Shown here: in pieces, positions 33,973 through 42,516 of the stretch
Layout: each line of letters begins with the position of its first letter
Numbering within the stretch: the first letter of the stretch is position 1
Source: Gluconobacter kondonii
GTDB lineage: Bacteria; Pseudomonadota; Alphaproteobacteria; Acetobacterales; Acetobacteraceae
Assembly: GCF_002723995.1 (NCBI RefSeq)
Contig: NZ_BEWP01000002.1
Coordinates: 186,001 to 250,000 of the forward strand
DNA length: 64,000 bases
Reading direction: 5' to 3'
The notes under the pieces: generated by a model
The model's input: only the letters and a program-made list of their open reading frames with translations
What the model was told of the DNA's origin: nothing
Databases searched by the model: none
Made by a program: the position numbers and the translations under genes

Positions 33973-34323
33973 TCAAGTCCGGATCACGGCTGCCGCCTGT
34001 TCGATGGCTGCGAGAAGCCCGGCCCTGCGGAACGGTTTGGGCAGAACGGCCATACCATGCGGAGCGGTATCGCGGTCTTCATAATCGCCGGACGTGAGCA
34101 CGACGGCCATCTGCGGATGACGCTCGCGCAGCAGATGCGCGATCTCCAGCCCGTTATGCGATCCCGGCAGGTTGAGATCCGTCACCAGAAGATCAGGGGC
34201 GTCCTCTCCCTCCAGCGCGGCCTCCCCGTCCAGAACATGTCGGACACTCCAGCCTTCCCGCTGGAGAACCGTCTCGACCACCAGCGCAATGGCGGCATCA
34301 TCTTCGACAAGCAGAGCTTTCAT
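33973..34323 (-). CDS. Single-domain response regulator (CheY-like)
   Basis: 116 residues, ATG 34323. A receiver domain only: MKALLVEDDAAIA, phospho-acceptor Asp49 (LLVTDLNLPGSHNG), VLTSGDYED and Lys in LPKPFRR. There is no output domain. The cognate kinase is not encoded nearby; such receivers usually follow hybrid kinases of the PAS type in alphaproteobacteria. It begins 13 bases after the Bcr/CflA exporter stop, so they share a transcript, which may link it to drug or stress responses. Confidence 0.85.
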   Translation of the reverse strand: MKALLVEDDAAIALVVETVLQREGWSVRHVLDGEAALEGEDAPDLLVTDLNLPGSHNGLEIAHLLRERHPQMAVVLTSGDYEDRDTAPHGMAVLPKPFRRAGLLAAIEQAAAVIRT

Positions 34324-34336
34324 GACGGATGTTTCC

Positions 34337-35605
34337 TCAGGAATGGCGCGGAGGTTCCGCAATGACCGGCAGGCGGGGCCGCAGCAGGGCGAAGCCCATG
34401 GCAGCAACGAAAGCAAACGCCATGAAAAGCGCCATCGGAACGGCCGTCCCGGACGGCATCAGCCCGAACAGCGCGCTCGCCACAGCGCCAAAAAGATACT
34501 GCATCGTACCCGCCAATGCCGAGGCCGAACCGGCGCGATCGGACTGTTCGGACAGCGCGCCGACCATGGAGTTCGGTCCGATAACGCCCGTGGGCGCCAT
34601 GGTGATCACGAGGGCGATGATGAGCGGCCACAGGAACATCGCTTTAATATGCCCCTGCGGATCAAGATCGTAGTTCGAGACCAGCGCCAGCAGGAGCAGA
34701 ACCGCACAGCCCGCCAGACTGACACCCAGCGCGGAAAACAGCATCCTGCCCGTACTGACGCGCCCGACAAGCTGCCCGTTAAGAGCGGACGCCCCGATCA
34801 TGCAGATCGCGAACAGCCCGAACAGCATGCCGTAATGAAACGGCGACATCCCGAACACGTCCTCGAACAGCATGGGCGCTGCGGTTAGGTAGGTGAAGGT
34901 CACGAAGCCCAGAAAACTCCAGACCAGACCGTTCGTGATGAAGCTGCGGGTCCGCAGAATATAGGTGTAGCGTTCCATGATGGAGATCGGGCGCAGATCG
35001 CGACGGTCCTGCGGGGCGAGCGTTTCTGGAAAGACCGTCATCAGCAGAAGGGTACAAAACCCGCCATAGACGGCCGTGGCCCAGAAGATCATGCGCCAGT
35101 CCACGAATTTCAGCGCAAAACCGCCCAGCATTGGCGCGAGGATCGGCACGGTGCCCTGAATGACAATCAGGCGGGACATCATTTTTGACGACTCGTCCCC
35201 TTCCGTCAGATCGCGGATGCACGCATTCGGCACCACGAGTCCGGCGGACGCCATGATGGCGGAAAAGACGCGGCAGATGCACAGAAACGTCATGCTGGGC
35301 GCCATCGCGCAGCCGATTTCGCCCAGCGTATAGCCCAGCATCCCGATTAGCAGCGGCCAGCGACGGCCGAAGCGATCCGAGATCGGGCCGATACTGATCT
35401 GCCCGATGGCCAGCCCGATCACCCAGGCCGCCATCGTCGCACTGCCCGCACCGGGTGAGGTGTGAAGCTGGCGCTCCATTTCGGGGAGAGCCGGAAGATA
35501 GACATCCGTCGAAACCGGCCCGACAGCCGTGAAAATTCCCAGCAGAACCGGAAGCCATGCGGGCAGGGAATCTCCCCGTCTGTATCTCATGGTCTGGTCT
35601 GTCAT
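34337..35605 (-). CDS. Bcr/CflA-family MFS drug exporter
   Basis: 422 residues with twelve hydrophobic segments. Family marks: GPVSTDVYLPALPEM in helix 1, IGQISIGPISDRFGRRWPLL after helix 2, RVFSAIMASAGLVVPNACIRDL, and APMLGGFAL in helix 5. Members expel bicyclomycin, chloramphenicol or cysteine and sulfonamides using the proton gradient. ATG 35605 is preferred over GTG 35623 six codons earlier. The CheY-like gene follows directly. The actual substrate is unknown. Confidence 0.87.
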   Translation of the reverse strand: MTDQTMRYRRGDSLPAWLPVLLGIFTAVGPVSTDVYLPALPEMERQLHTSPGAGSATMAAWVIGLAIGQISIGPISDRFGRRWPLLIGMLGYTLGEIGCAMAPSMTFLCICRVFSAIMASAGLVVPNACIRDLTEGDESSKMMSRLIVIQGTVPILAPMLGGFALKFVDWRMIFWATAVYGGFCTLLLMTVFPETLAPQDRRDLRPISIMERYTYILRTRSFITNGLVWSFLGFVTFTYLTAAPMLFEDVFGMSPFHYGMLFGLFAICMIGASALNGQLVGRVSTGRMLFSALGVSLAGCAVLLLLALVSNYDLDPQGHIKAMFLWPLIIALVITMAPTGVIGPNSMVGALSEQSDRAGSASALAGTMQYLFGAVASALFGLMPSGTAVPMALFMAFAFVAAMGFALLRPRLPVIAEPPRHS

Positions 35606-35656
35606 GCGCGTCTGCCTGTTCACTTCAGGTTGCGGATTGATGGTCTGATGGCGTGG

Positions 35657-36352
35657 TCAGGGGGCGTCCCGTTCCCGGCCATGCTGACGCAGCAGAACAG
35701 CGCCCAGCACACCCGACACGACGAACAGGATTCCCGCAAGCCCCAACTGAAGGACATGCCCGATCCGCGTCCCGGAGCCGACCAGAACGAAAACCAGTGT
35801 CTGCGGCAATCCACCCAGAAAGGTCGCGACCGAGAACGGCAACAGCGGCAGCTCGAACAGCCCAGCCGCCGTAGAAACCAGCAGGGCGGACCCCACCGGC
35901 ATCAGCCGCAGCGTCAGCACCGCGCGGAAAGGCTTTACGTGAAGCGTGCGGGCCAGAGCGGCATAATCCGCTTCCAGCCTGTCATGCAGCCGCGCCCGGA
36001 ACGCTGCCGGGGCCAGAACCCGCGCCCAGCCATACGCCAGAACCGCCCCCAGCATATAGGCCAGCGAACACAGGACAAGCCCGCCCCATAATCCAAAGGC
36101 AAGGCCTGCCGCCACACACAGCGCCTGACGCGGCAGACCGCACGCGCTGTACGGCACGGCCAGTAGCAGGAACCACAACGGCGCGCCCGGCGTCTCGTGC
36201 CAGTGCGGAGCGTTTTCCAGCAGATGGTGGATGAATGGCAGTCGCTGGAGTGCTGCCACCAGCACCAGCATCGCGCCGATCGTCAGCGCGGCACGCCACG
36301 GCACGATCTGCCGCAAAGTGCGGCGTAGGTCCGGATCGGGGGGGAGAGACAT
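35657..36352 (-). CDS. VTT-domain (TVP38/TMEM64, SNARE-associated) membrane protein
   Basis: 231 residues. After TM1 (residues 17-33) comes the VTT core: YSACGLPRQALCVAAGLAFG, LAYMLGAVLAYGWAR, then TLRLMPVGSALLVSTAAGLFELPLLPF and GGLPQTLVFVLVGSG. The F/L-x-x-x-R and G-x-x-x-G patterns match the TVP38/DedA-like superfamily, thought to be lipid scramblases or transporters. ATG 36352 is chosen; ATG 36364 is possible. It is divergent from the padR gene, sharing a 190-base promoter region. Confidence 0.75.
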   Translation of the reverse strand: MSLPPDPDLRRTLRQIVPWRAALTIGAMLVLVAALQRLPFIHHLLENAPHWHETPGAPLWFLLLAVPYSACGLPRQALCVAAGLAFGLWGGLVLCSLAYMLGAVLAYGWARVLAPAAFRARLHDRLEADYAALARTLHVKPFRAVLTLRLMPVGSALLVSTAAGLFELPLLPFSVATFLGGLPQTLVFVLVGSGTRIGHVLQLGLAGILFVVSGVLGAVLLRQHGRERDAP

Positions 36353-36492
36353 CGGGCTACCCATTCCTGCCCGATACCAGCCGCAGGCCGCCGCGGCTAT
36401 GGGCCGGACCGTAAACACGTGTTCATGCTGGCGCACCCACCGTTGAAGAATGGGCATCCGAAAAAATCATCCGGCCATATTTTCCTCTTGAA

Positions 36493-36528
36493 GATATATC
36501 GTAAGATACTATATCGTTCGATATATCG
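36493..36528. promoter_or_regulatory. Probable PadR operator (nested ATATCG repeats)
   Basis: TATATCG-TT-CGATATA (36510-36525) is a perfect dyad. Two further GATATATCG copies lie at 36493-36501 and 36520-36528. The cluster ends 14 bases before the padR ATG, next to its AGGAG site, so it suits autorepression and perhaps control of the divergent membrane protein gene. Confidence 0.6.
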
Positions 36529-36542
36529 AATAGGAGAACATC

Positions 36543-37349
36543 ATGTTCAGACGTAAAATGGATTTTTTCAACACGGACCGTCATGGCCATCATCACCGCG
36601 GCGGTTTCTTCGGCAGGGGCCGCCCCGTCGCGGAAGGCGACGACCAGAAAGATGGGCGCAAAAGTGAAGGCCGGGGCGGCGAACGGCCCAATGAAAGACG
36701 GGGTGGTCGTCACTGGGGCATGGATGGCTTCGGGCACCGGCATGGCGGCCGTGGCGGCGGTATGGGAGGCGGACGTTTTGGCGGGCGCTTCGGAAGAGGC
36801 TTTGGCGGCGATCTCGGCGGCGAAGACTTCACACGCGGTCGCAAGCTGACGGCCGATGAGCTTCAGCTCGTCATCCTCGCTTTGCTCGCGGAAGCCCCGG
36901 CCCATGGCTATGAGCTGATCCGGCGCCTCGAAGAGCGGTCAGGCGGATTCTATAAGCCCAGCCCCGGCGTGATCTATCCCTCCCTCACCTATCTAGAAGA
37001 AGCCGGCCTCGCCGCCGTCACACAGGAAGGCAACCGCAAGCTCTACAGCCTGACGGAAGAAGGAAAAGCCAACCACGAAACCCGCAGTGAGGAAGCAGCC
37101 CGCATCCTCGACGTCCTGAGCCGTATCGGCGCCCGCATGGCGGATGTCCGCGAGGCTTTCACCGGCGTCAACGACCTTGATCCCACACTGGGGCAGGCTT
37201 TTCACGATGCACGTTTTGCCCTGAAATCCGCTCTGAAATCCCGCCGCGGCGCGGGTGCAGACGAACTGCGGCGGATCGTGGCGATCCTCAACCGTGCGGC
37301 CGCGGAGATCGCAAACCCGGCTTCCGATCAAAAGACATCGGACGAATAA
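36543..37349 (+). CDS. PadR-family regulator with His/Gly/Arg-rich N-terminal region
   Basis: 268 residues. The first 98 residues are highly unusual: repeated H, G and R (TDRHGHHHRGGFFGRGR, then GGRGGGMGGGRFGGRFGRGFGG). The PadR winged helix starts at about 103: ELQLVILALLAEAPAHGYELIRRLEERSGG, FYKPSPGVIYPSLTYLEEAGL, then RKLYSLTEEGK, and a C-terminal dimerisation helix. Relatives usually repress a nearby transporter or detoxification gene on ligand binding. The N-terminal extension could bind metal or nucleic acid. AGGAG is seven bases from ATG 36543, inside or beside the operator. Confidence 0.85.
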   Translation: MFRRKMDFFNTDRHGHHHRGGFFGRGRPVAEGDDQKDGRKSEGRGGERPNERRGGRHWGMDGFGHRHGGRGGGMGGGRFGGRFGRGFGGDLGGEDFTRGRKLTADELQLVILALLAEAPAHGYELIRRLEERSGGFYKPSPGVIYPSLTYLEEAGLAAVTQEGNRKLYSLTEEGKANHETRSEEAARILDVLSRIGARMADVREAFTGVNDLDPTLGQAFHDARFALKSALKSRRGAGADELRRIVAILNRAAAEIANPASDQKTSDE

Positions 37350-37400
37350 GGCAGGACGCGCCTCTCCCAACGCCTTCACCGATGCCGTAAAGGATGGTCC

Positions 37401-37778
37401 ATGATCGTTCAGGACCATCCCAATTTCTGCAACATGCCCGAGGACATGCGTTACTACCGGCCGGAGCATTTCGGGGCGGGATTCATCGAAAAATCGATGG
37501 TCTTCCTCCTGCCGGAACGGCTGAGGAAATTCCGGCGCAACCTGTGGCATGTCCGGCGCAATCCCGGTGACGATGCGGTCTATATGCCGTTGTTCCGCGT
37601 CAACTGCGTCCTGCCGTCGGAACCTGCTCCCGTTGGGCTTCAGGGACCGTTCGACGTCTATCCCTTCTATACCCGCACCACAAAAACCCGCAGCCGCGAG
37701 CTGGACTATTACGTCCTGTTCGTCTTCCGGGACCGCATGTCGTGGATGCGCTGCAAGGCGCTGCTCGAAAAGCCCTGA
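37401..37778 (+). CDS. Unknown 125-residue protein
   Basis: ATG 37401 follows AAGGA at a good distance, and composition and codon use match real genes. The chain is aromatic- and Arg-rich (MRYYRPEHFGAGFIEKSMVF, KFRRNLWHVRRNPGDDAVYMPLFRVN, YPFYTRTTKTRSRELDYYVLFVFRD). There is no signal peptide, no membrane segment and no motif that I recognise. It lies between padR and the small monooxygenase on the same strand with gaps of 51 and 81 bases, so it may be part of a PadR-linked unit. Confidence 0.6.
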   Translation: MIVQDHPNFCNMPEDMRYYRPEHFGAGFIEKSMVFLLPERLRKFRRNLWHVRRNPGDDAVYMPLFRVNCVLPSEPAPVGLQGPFDVYPFYTRTTKTRSRELDYYVLFVFRDRMSWMRCKALLEKP

Positions 37779-37859
37779 CCCTCACGCAGCTTTGCCTTTG
37801 CGGACGGGCTTCGGCGGGTCAATGATGCACCATTCTCAACCACCACAAGGCTCTCCGCC

Positions 37860-38153
37860 ATGCCCAAGACCCTTTACGCCACGCTCAAGGCCCTTCCCGG
37901 ACGGCGCGAAACCCTGCGCGGCCTGCTGACGGCACTGGCAAAAGACGTCCGTGCCGAACCCGGCTGCGAGCGTTTCAAGGTCTATACGCTCGCCTCCGAC
38001 CCCGACCTGTTCCATGTGGAAGAAACCTACCGGGACGACGCGGCCTTTGCCGCCCATATGGCCACCGAACATGGCAAGGTGTTCAACCAGACGATCACGC
38101 CGCTGGTCGAAGGCGGCGGATCGGAGGTTGTTTTTCTAGACGCGGTGATCTGA
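37860..38153 (+). CDS. Antibiotic biosynthesis monooxygenase-family (ABM) protein
   Basis: 97 residues with the dimeric ferredoxin-like ABM fold: YATLKALPGRRETLRGLLTALAKD, EPGCERFKVYTLASDPDLFHVEE, and FAAHMATEHGKVF. Close relatives are YgiN-like quinol monooxygenases and YbaW-like proteins. The E-P-G-C segment and the histidine pair are conserved in the family. The substrate is not predictable. AAGG lies upstream of ATG 37860. Confidence 0.82.
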   Translation: MPKTLYATLKALPGRRETLRGLLTALAKDVRAEPGCERFKVYTLASDPDLFHVEETYRDDAAFAAHMATEHGKVFNQTITPLVEGGGSEVVFLDAVI

Positions 38154-38175
38154 TCTCCCGTTCAGGGAAGTCTTT

Positions 38176-38754
38176 TCAGATCAGACCTTTCGCCCGGATC
38201 AGGGCGAAAGCGGCCAGCGAGACCATGCATTTCAGTTCGCCCTCGCGGATCATGGTCTCGAATGCCTCCAGCGTCATGTCATGGCTGGTGATGTCTTCTT
38301 CCGTAGCTTCAAGTTCCACTTCACCGCGCGTCAGATTGCGGGCCAGAAAGACATGCCCCTTCTGGTTTGAATATCCGGCCCCCTGATACATCGTGCCGAC
38401 ATGGATCATTTCGCCGGCGCGCAATCCGGTTTCTTCGCGCAGTTCGCCCAGCGCGAGTTCGACCGGATCGACGTTCTCTTTCGTCTCCCACATGCCCATC
38501 GGAAGCTCCATCAGCCGCTCGCCTACCGGATAGCGGAACTGCTGGATCAGCGTGACTTTCCCGTCAGCATGCAGCGGCAGGATCACAACGAACTCGCCCC
38601 GCTCCACGATGCCATAAAGGCCCTGCTTACCGTTGGGATGGACGATGATGTCCTCACGCAACGCGGTCCAGGGATTGCTGTAGGCCAGCCGGGTCGAAAG
38701 CGTCTGGAAACCGGCGTCCTTGCGGGCGTCTTCGATGGTCTTACCGGTGCTCAT
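38176..38754 (-). CDS. Nudix hydrolase, ADP-sugar pyrophosphatase-like
   Basis: 192 residues. The N-terminal IVERGEFVVILPLHADGKVTLIQQFRYPVGERLMELPMG is typical of ADP-ribose/ADP-sugar pyrophosphatases. The Nudix box is degenerate: ALGELREETGL keeps the core R-E-E-x-G but the first Arg of the classical R-E-x-x-E-E is Gly. The catalytic glutamates remain, so metal-dependent hydrolysis of a nucleoside diphosphate sugar is likely, but activity is not certain. AGGAG precedes ATG 38754. It is divergent from dinB. Confidence 0.8.
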   Translation of the reverse strand: MSTGKTIEDARKDAGFQTLSTRLAYSNPWTALREDIIVHPNGKQGLYGIVERGEFVVILPLHADGKVTLIQQFRYPVGERLMELPMGMWETKENVDPVELALGELREETGLRAGEMIHVGTMYQGAGYSNQKGHVFLARNLTRGEVELEATEEDITSHDMTLEAFETMIREGELKCMVSLAAFALIRAKGLI

Positions 38755-38804
38755 GGACGGCTCCTGATCTTGTTTCGTTCTTTCGAATCGGCGACACTCA
38801 CATC

Positions 38805-39896
38805 ATGGAGCAACGCCGGATCGTGCATATCGACATGGACGCATTTTACGCGTCTGTCGAACAGCGGGACGACCCCTCCCTGCGCGGACGTCCGCTCGCG
38901 GTCGGGCGGGGCGAAGCGCGGGGCGTGGTCGCAGCCGCAAGCTATGAGGCAAGGCGCTTCGGCGTCCGCTCGGCCATGCCGTCGGTTACGGCCAAACGCC
39001 TCTGCCCGGAACTGGTGTTCGTCCCCGGACGCTTTGATGTCTATCGGTCAGTGTCCGCCCAGATCCATGATATTTTCTCCCGCTACACCCCCCTGATCCA
39101 GCCCCTATCGCTCGATGAAGCCTATCTAGACCTGACGGACCATCTGGGCGCTTACGGCTCAGCCACACTGGTCGCGGATCGCATCCGCGCGGATATCCAC
39201 GCCGAAACCGGGCTAACCGCCTCGGCTGGTGTGTCCTACAACCGGTTTCTGGCCAAGCTGGCCTCGGACTATCGCAAGCCCGACGGGCTGTTCGTCATCA
39301 CGCCCGCCATGGGCCCGGATTTCGTTTCCGCGCTGCCCGTAGATGCGTTTCACGGTATCGGTCCGGCCACCGCCCGGAAAATGCGCGCCCTCGGGATCGA
39401 GACGGGCGCGGATCTGCGGACACATGATATCGAAACCCTGACCCGGCATTTCGGCAAGGCGGCGGCGTTCTATTACGGCATCTCACGCGGGATTGATCAC
39501 CGTCCCGTCGTTGTGAACCGAGAGCGCAAATCCCTCGGAACCGAACAGACCTACCTTCAGGATCTGACCGCCGAACCCGATGCACACACGGCCCTGACGC
39601 AGATCGCCGCCAAGCTGTGGGGCAGTCTGCAACGACGTCAGCTTCAGGCCCGGACCGTAACGCTGAAGGTCAAATACGCCGATTTCCGCCAAATCACTCG
39701 CGCCCGCACGCTGCCCGCTCCGGTCCCGTCCGAAGACGTCCTGCTGCAGACGGGGCAGACTCTCATGGCGCCGCTGTTTCCTTTTGTGCCAGGTGTGCGT
39801 CTGCTGGGACTCACGCTTTCGGGTTTTCATGCGCCCGCCCCCACGTCGTCCGACCAGATGGAACTGCTGTTCCGAGACGCGCCCGACCCTTCATAA
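38805..39896 (+). CDS. dinB: DNA polymerase IV
   Basis: 363 residues. Y-family motifs are clear: HIDMDAFYASVEQRDDPSLRGRPLAVG, YEARRFGVRSAM, PLSLDEAYLDLT with the catalytic D-E pair, ASAGVSYNRFLAKLASDYRKPDGL, FHGIGPATARKMRALGI (HhH), and the little-finger domain. The C-terminus ends with QMELLF, a beta-clamp-binding peptide. It performs translesion synthesis and is often LexA-controlled; no LexA box was found in the 50-base gap to the divergent Nudix gene. Confidence 0.95.
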   Translation: MEQRRIVHIDMDAFYASVEQRDDPSLRGRPLAVGRGEARGVVAAASYEARRFGVRSAMPSVTAKRLCPELVFVPGRFDVYRSVSAQIHDIFSRYTPLIQPLSLDEAYLDLTDHLGAYGSATLVADRIRADIHAETGLTASAGVSYNRFLAKLASDYRKPDGLFVITPAMGPDFVSALPVDAFHGIGPATARKMRALGIETGADLRTHDIETLTRHFGKAAAFYYGISRGIDHRPVVVNRERKSLGTEQTYLQDLTAEPDAHTALTQIAAKLWGSLQRRQLQARTVTLKVKYADFRQITRARTLPAPVPSEDVLLQTGQTLMAPLFPFVPGVRLLGLTLSGFHAPAPTSSDQMELLFRDAPDPS

Positions 39897-40012
39897 GCGC
39901 CCTCCACGCGGAATTTATGACCCAAAGACAGGGCCGCCCTCGTGACGGCACCCGTCATCTGGCCTATGCCATGGGGGATCTTTTCACAGACGAGCCTCAG
40001 GAGAGCAGAGCC

Positions 40013-41206
40013 ATGACCGCGCAGGAAACGTCGGCGGCCTCACCGACGAAACGTGTTCTTGCCGTCGTCCTGTTCAATCTGCTGGTCTATATCGTGATCG
40101 GCCTGCCCAACGCCGTTCTGGCGATTTTCGTCCATGAGAGCTTGGGCTACAGCACCACCGTCGCGGGCATCACGTTCTCGCTCCAGTATTTCGCGACCTT
40201 CGCCGCACGCCCTTCCGCCGGGCGACTGGTGGACCGGATCGGCCCCAAACCCGTCGTCATCGGCGGACTTGTCACCTGTGTGCTGTCGGGCCTGTTAATC
40301 GCGGGGTCCGGGCTCTTAGCCGCAACGCCGCTGCTGTCTCTGGGAGTGCTGCTCTCCAGCCGCCTGATGCTGGGCTGGGCGGAAAGCTGGGCCGCGACCG
40401 GGGTGATCGTCTGGAACATCCGTCGCGCCGGGGCGGAAAACACTGCCATCGCCATTTCATGGAACGGCATCTGCTCCTATGGCGGAATCGCGCTGGGCGC
40501 ACCGATCGGCGCGAAACTGTCGCTGCTGGCCGCGCCTTATGGCGGGCTGGTCTCGGTTGGTATTCTCTCGGCGGCGCTACCCCTGTTCGGTCTTGCGATC
40601 ATCGGATTTTATCCCGCCGTCGAACCCCTTCCCGCGACAAGCAAGCCCATCGCTTTTTCGCGCGCTCTCAGACTCGTTCTGCCGCATGGCTCCGCACTGG
40701 CAGCAGGCTCCATCGGATTTGGCGCCATCTCGTCGTTTCTGGCCCTGTACTATTCCGTCCTGCACTGGGAGGGCGCGGCGACCGCGCTGGCGGTTTTCGG
40801 TTTCATTTTCGTCGTCATCCGCTTTTTCTTCGCCTCACAGATTGCGACCCGTGGCGGCGTGTTCGTAGCGATCGTCTCGCTGCTGGTGGAAGCGCTGGGA
40901 CTCGCCACGCTCGGCCTGTTCCAGACGCCGTTCGCAGCCCTCGTCGGGGCGGCGCTGACGGGTGCGGGATTCTCCCTGCTGTTTCCCGCACTCGGCGTTC
41001 TGGCCGTCAATAGCGCCGGTCCGGAGAACCGCGGGGCGGCACTGGGCGCCTATTCCATCTTCATTGATCTTGCCATCGCGTTCTCGGGGCTGTTTCTTGG
41101 ACAGGTCATCGAGTTCGCGGGCTACAGAACGATGTTTGCCACCACCGCAGTCTGCTGTCTGGGCGGTGTGCTGATCAGCCGTTCGCTGGGCCGCCGGATT
41201 TCCTGA
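40013..41206 (+). CDS. MFS transporter (YhhS/YfcJ-like)
   Basis: 397 residues, ATG 40013 with AGGAG about ten bases upstream; the longer frame upstream overlaps dinB and is not protein-like. Twelve hydrophobic helices, with LNLLVYIVIGLPNAVLAIFVHESLGY, FAARPSAGRLVDRIGPKPVVI after helix 2, GWAESWAATGVIVWNI in helix 4, and GAGFSLLFPALGVLAV. The pattern recalls the YhhS/YfcJ sub-family of predicted arabinose and drug efflux pumps. Substrate unknown. LOG follows at a 32-base distance. Confidence 0.8.
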   Translation: MTAQETSAASPTKRVLAVVLFNLLVYIVIGLPNAVLAIFVHESLGYSTTVAGITFSLQYFATFAARPSAGRLVDRIGPKPVVIGGLVTCVLSGLLIAGSGLLAATPLLSLGVLLSSRLMLGWAESWAATGVIVWNIRRAGAENTAIAISWNGICSYGGIALGAPIGAKLSLLAAPYGGLVSVGILSAALPLFGLAIIGFYPAVEPLPATSKPIAFSRALRLVLPHGSALAAGSIGFGAISSFLALYYSVLHWEGAATALAVFGFIFVVIRFFFASQIATRGGVFVAIVSLLVEALGLATLGLFQTPFAALVGAALTGAGFSLLFPALGVLAVNSAGPENRGAALGAYSIFIDLAIAFSGLFLGQVIEFAGYRTMFATTAVCCLGGVLISRSLGRRIS

Positions 41207-41238
41207 CAGATCCTTGCTTCAACTGACACGGACCCGAC

Positions 41239-41793
41239 ATGATCATTCGTTCCTGCGCCGTTTTCTGTGGTTCCCGCTTCGGTAACTCCCCCGCTTACGC
41301 TGAAGGGGCAACAGAAATCGGAACGGCTCTGGCGCAACACGGAATCACGCTGGTCTATGGCGGCGGGCATGTCGGGCTGATGGGCACGGTGGCGGATGCA
41401 GCACTCAAAGCAGGCGGCAAGGTCATCGGCGTCATCCCCGAATTCCTCCATGCCCGCGAAGTCATGCATAAAGGCGTCACGCAGCTTGAAGTCACACCAG
41501 ACATGCACACCCGCAAGGCCCGCATGTTCGAACTCTCCGACGCCTACGCCATCATTCCCGGTGGCCTCGGCACGTTCGACGAACTGATGGAAATCATGAC
41601 CTGGAAGCAGCTCGGCCTGCATCAGGAGCCGATCTATATCGTCAATATCGGCGGCTGGGCCACATCACTGGTCGACACGCTGAATGCGGCGGTCGATCAG
41701 GGCTTTGCAGACCCGTCCGCCCGCCGTCTGTTCACGGTTGTGCAGGACGTGCCGGAACTGATGGAACACCTCTCCGTCAACGTCCCGGCCTGA
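41239..41793 (+). CDS. LOG-family nucleotide 5'-monophosphate phosphoribohydrolase
   Basis: 184 residues. The family motif PGGLGTFDEL (107-116) and the LVYGGGHVGLMGTVAD segment are present, as is MHTRKARMFEL. LOG enzymes release a base (cytokinin or purine) from its nucleoside monophosphate; many bacterial members are AMP/GMP nucleosidases of uncertain substrate. It lies just after the MFS gene and convergent to msrC. Confidence 0.88.
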   Translation: MIIRSCAVFCGSRFGNSPAYAEGATEIGTALAQHGITLVYGGGHVGLMGTVADAALKAGGKVIGVIPEFLHAREVMHKGVTQLEVTPDMHTRKARMFELSDAYAIIPGGLGTFDELMEIMTWKQLGLHQEPIYIVNIGGWATSLVDTLNAAVDQGFADPSARRLFTVVQDVPELMEHLSVNVPA

Positions 41794-41818
41794 GTTCCGG
41801 AGCGGGGCGCGTCCCCGC

Positions 41819-42295
41819 TCACCCCTCCAGCGTTGCCACCAACAGCGCGACAACCTCTTCCAGACGTACACGGTCCGCGTCCGAAAACCGGTTCTTCACC
41901 GGGCTGTCGATGTCCAGAACACCCACAAGCGCACCCCGCGCCACGACCGGCAGCACGATTTCCGATTCCGACGCTGCATCACAGGCGATATGCCCCGGAA
42001 ATGCGTGCACATCCGGCACGACCAGCGTCTCACGGTTCTGCGCGACCGTCCCGCACACGCCTCGCCCCAGCGGAATGCGCGTACAGGCCAGCCGCCCCTG
42101 AAACGGCCCTAACACAAGCTGCTGTTCAGCCTCTTTCCAGAGGTAGAAGCCTGACCAGTTAATCTGCGGCAGAGCCTCGAACAGCAGGGCCGCGATATTG
42201 GCCATGTTGGCGATCATGTCCGTCTCGGTCGACACGACGGACCGCACCATCGGAACAAGCTCGTCAACGCTCAGGCGATGGATGGGAGCACTCAT
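41819..42295 (-). CDS. msrC: Free methionine-(R)-sulfoxide reductase, GAF-domain type
   Basis: 158 residues, start ATG 42295. A single GAF domain carries three cysteines with the exact spacing of E. coli fRMsr: Cys71 (LACTRIP), Cys81 (GVCGTVAQ) and Cys105 (HIACDAASESE), i.e. gaps of 10 and 24. It repairs free methionine-R-sulfoxide with thioredoxin. The motif ESEIVLPV, and the hydrophobic pocket LFEALPQINWSGFYLW, also match. Confidence 0.9.
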   Translation of the reverse strand: MSAPIHRLSVDELVPMVRSVVSTETDMIANMANIAALLFEALPQINWSGFYLWKEAEQQLVLGPFQGRLACTRIPLGRGVCGTVAQNRETLVVPDVHAFPGHIACDAASESEIVLPVVARGALVGVLDIDSPVKNRFSDADRVRLEEVVALLVATLEG

Positions 42296-42516
42296 AAAAA
42301 GACAGTCCTGCAAAAACATAAGATTAGGGCCGCCGATCATAGGTCAGATCGGAAAAAACGCGAAAGGACGCCAATTTTAATAGAAAAGCGTTCGTTTCCC
42401 GTAATGCTCCCGGGTCTGCGAGAATTATTAGAAATTATTCACAAAATAAAAAACAGTTTCTTCAAATGAAGAGACTTCTAAAAGAAGCCGGTCCTTTCGT
42501 CTGAAAGATCCTTTCC

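Noticed and set aside
39617-40012. Upstream extension of the MFS gene into dinB
   Set aside because: Overlaps dinB in another frame and lacks hydrophobic or family-like sequence; ATG 40013 has a good AGGAG.
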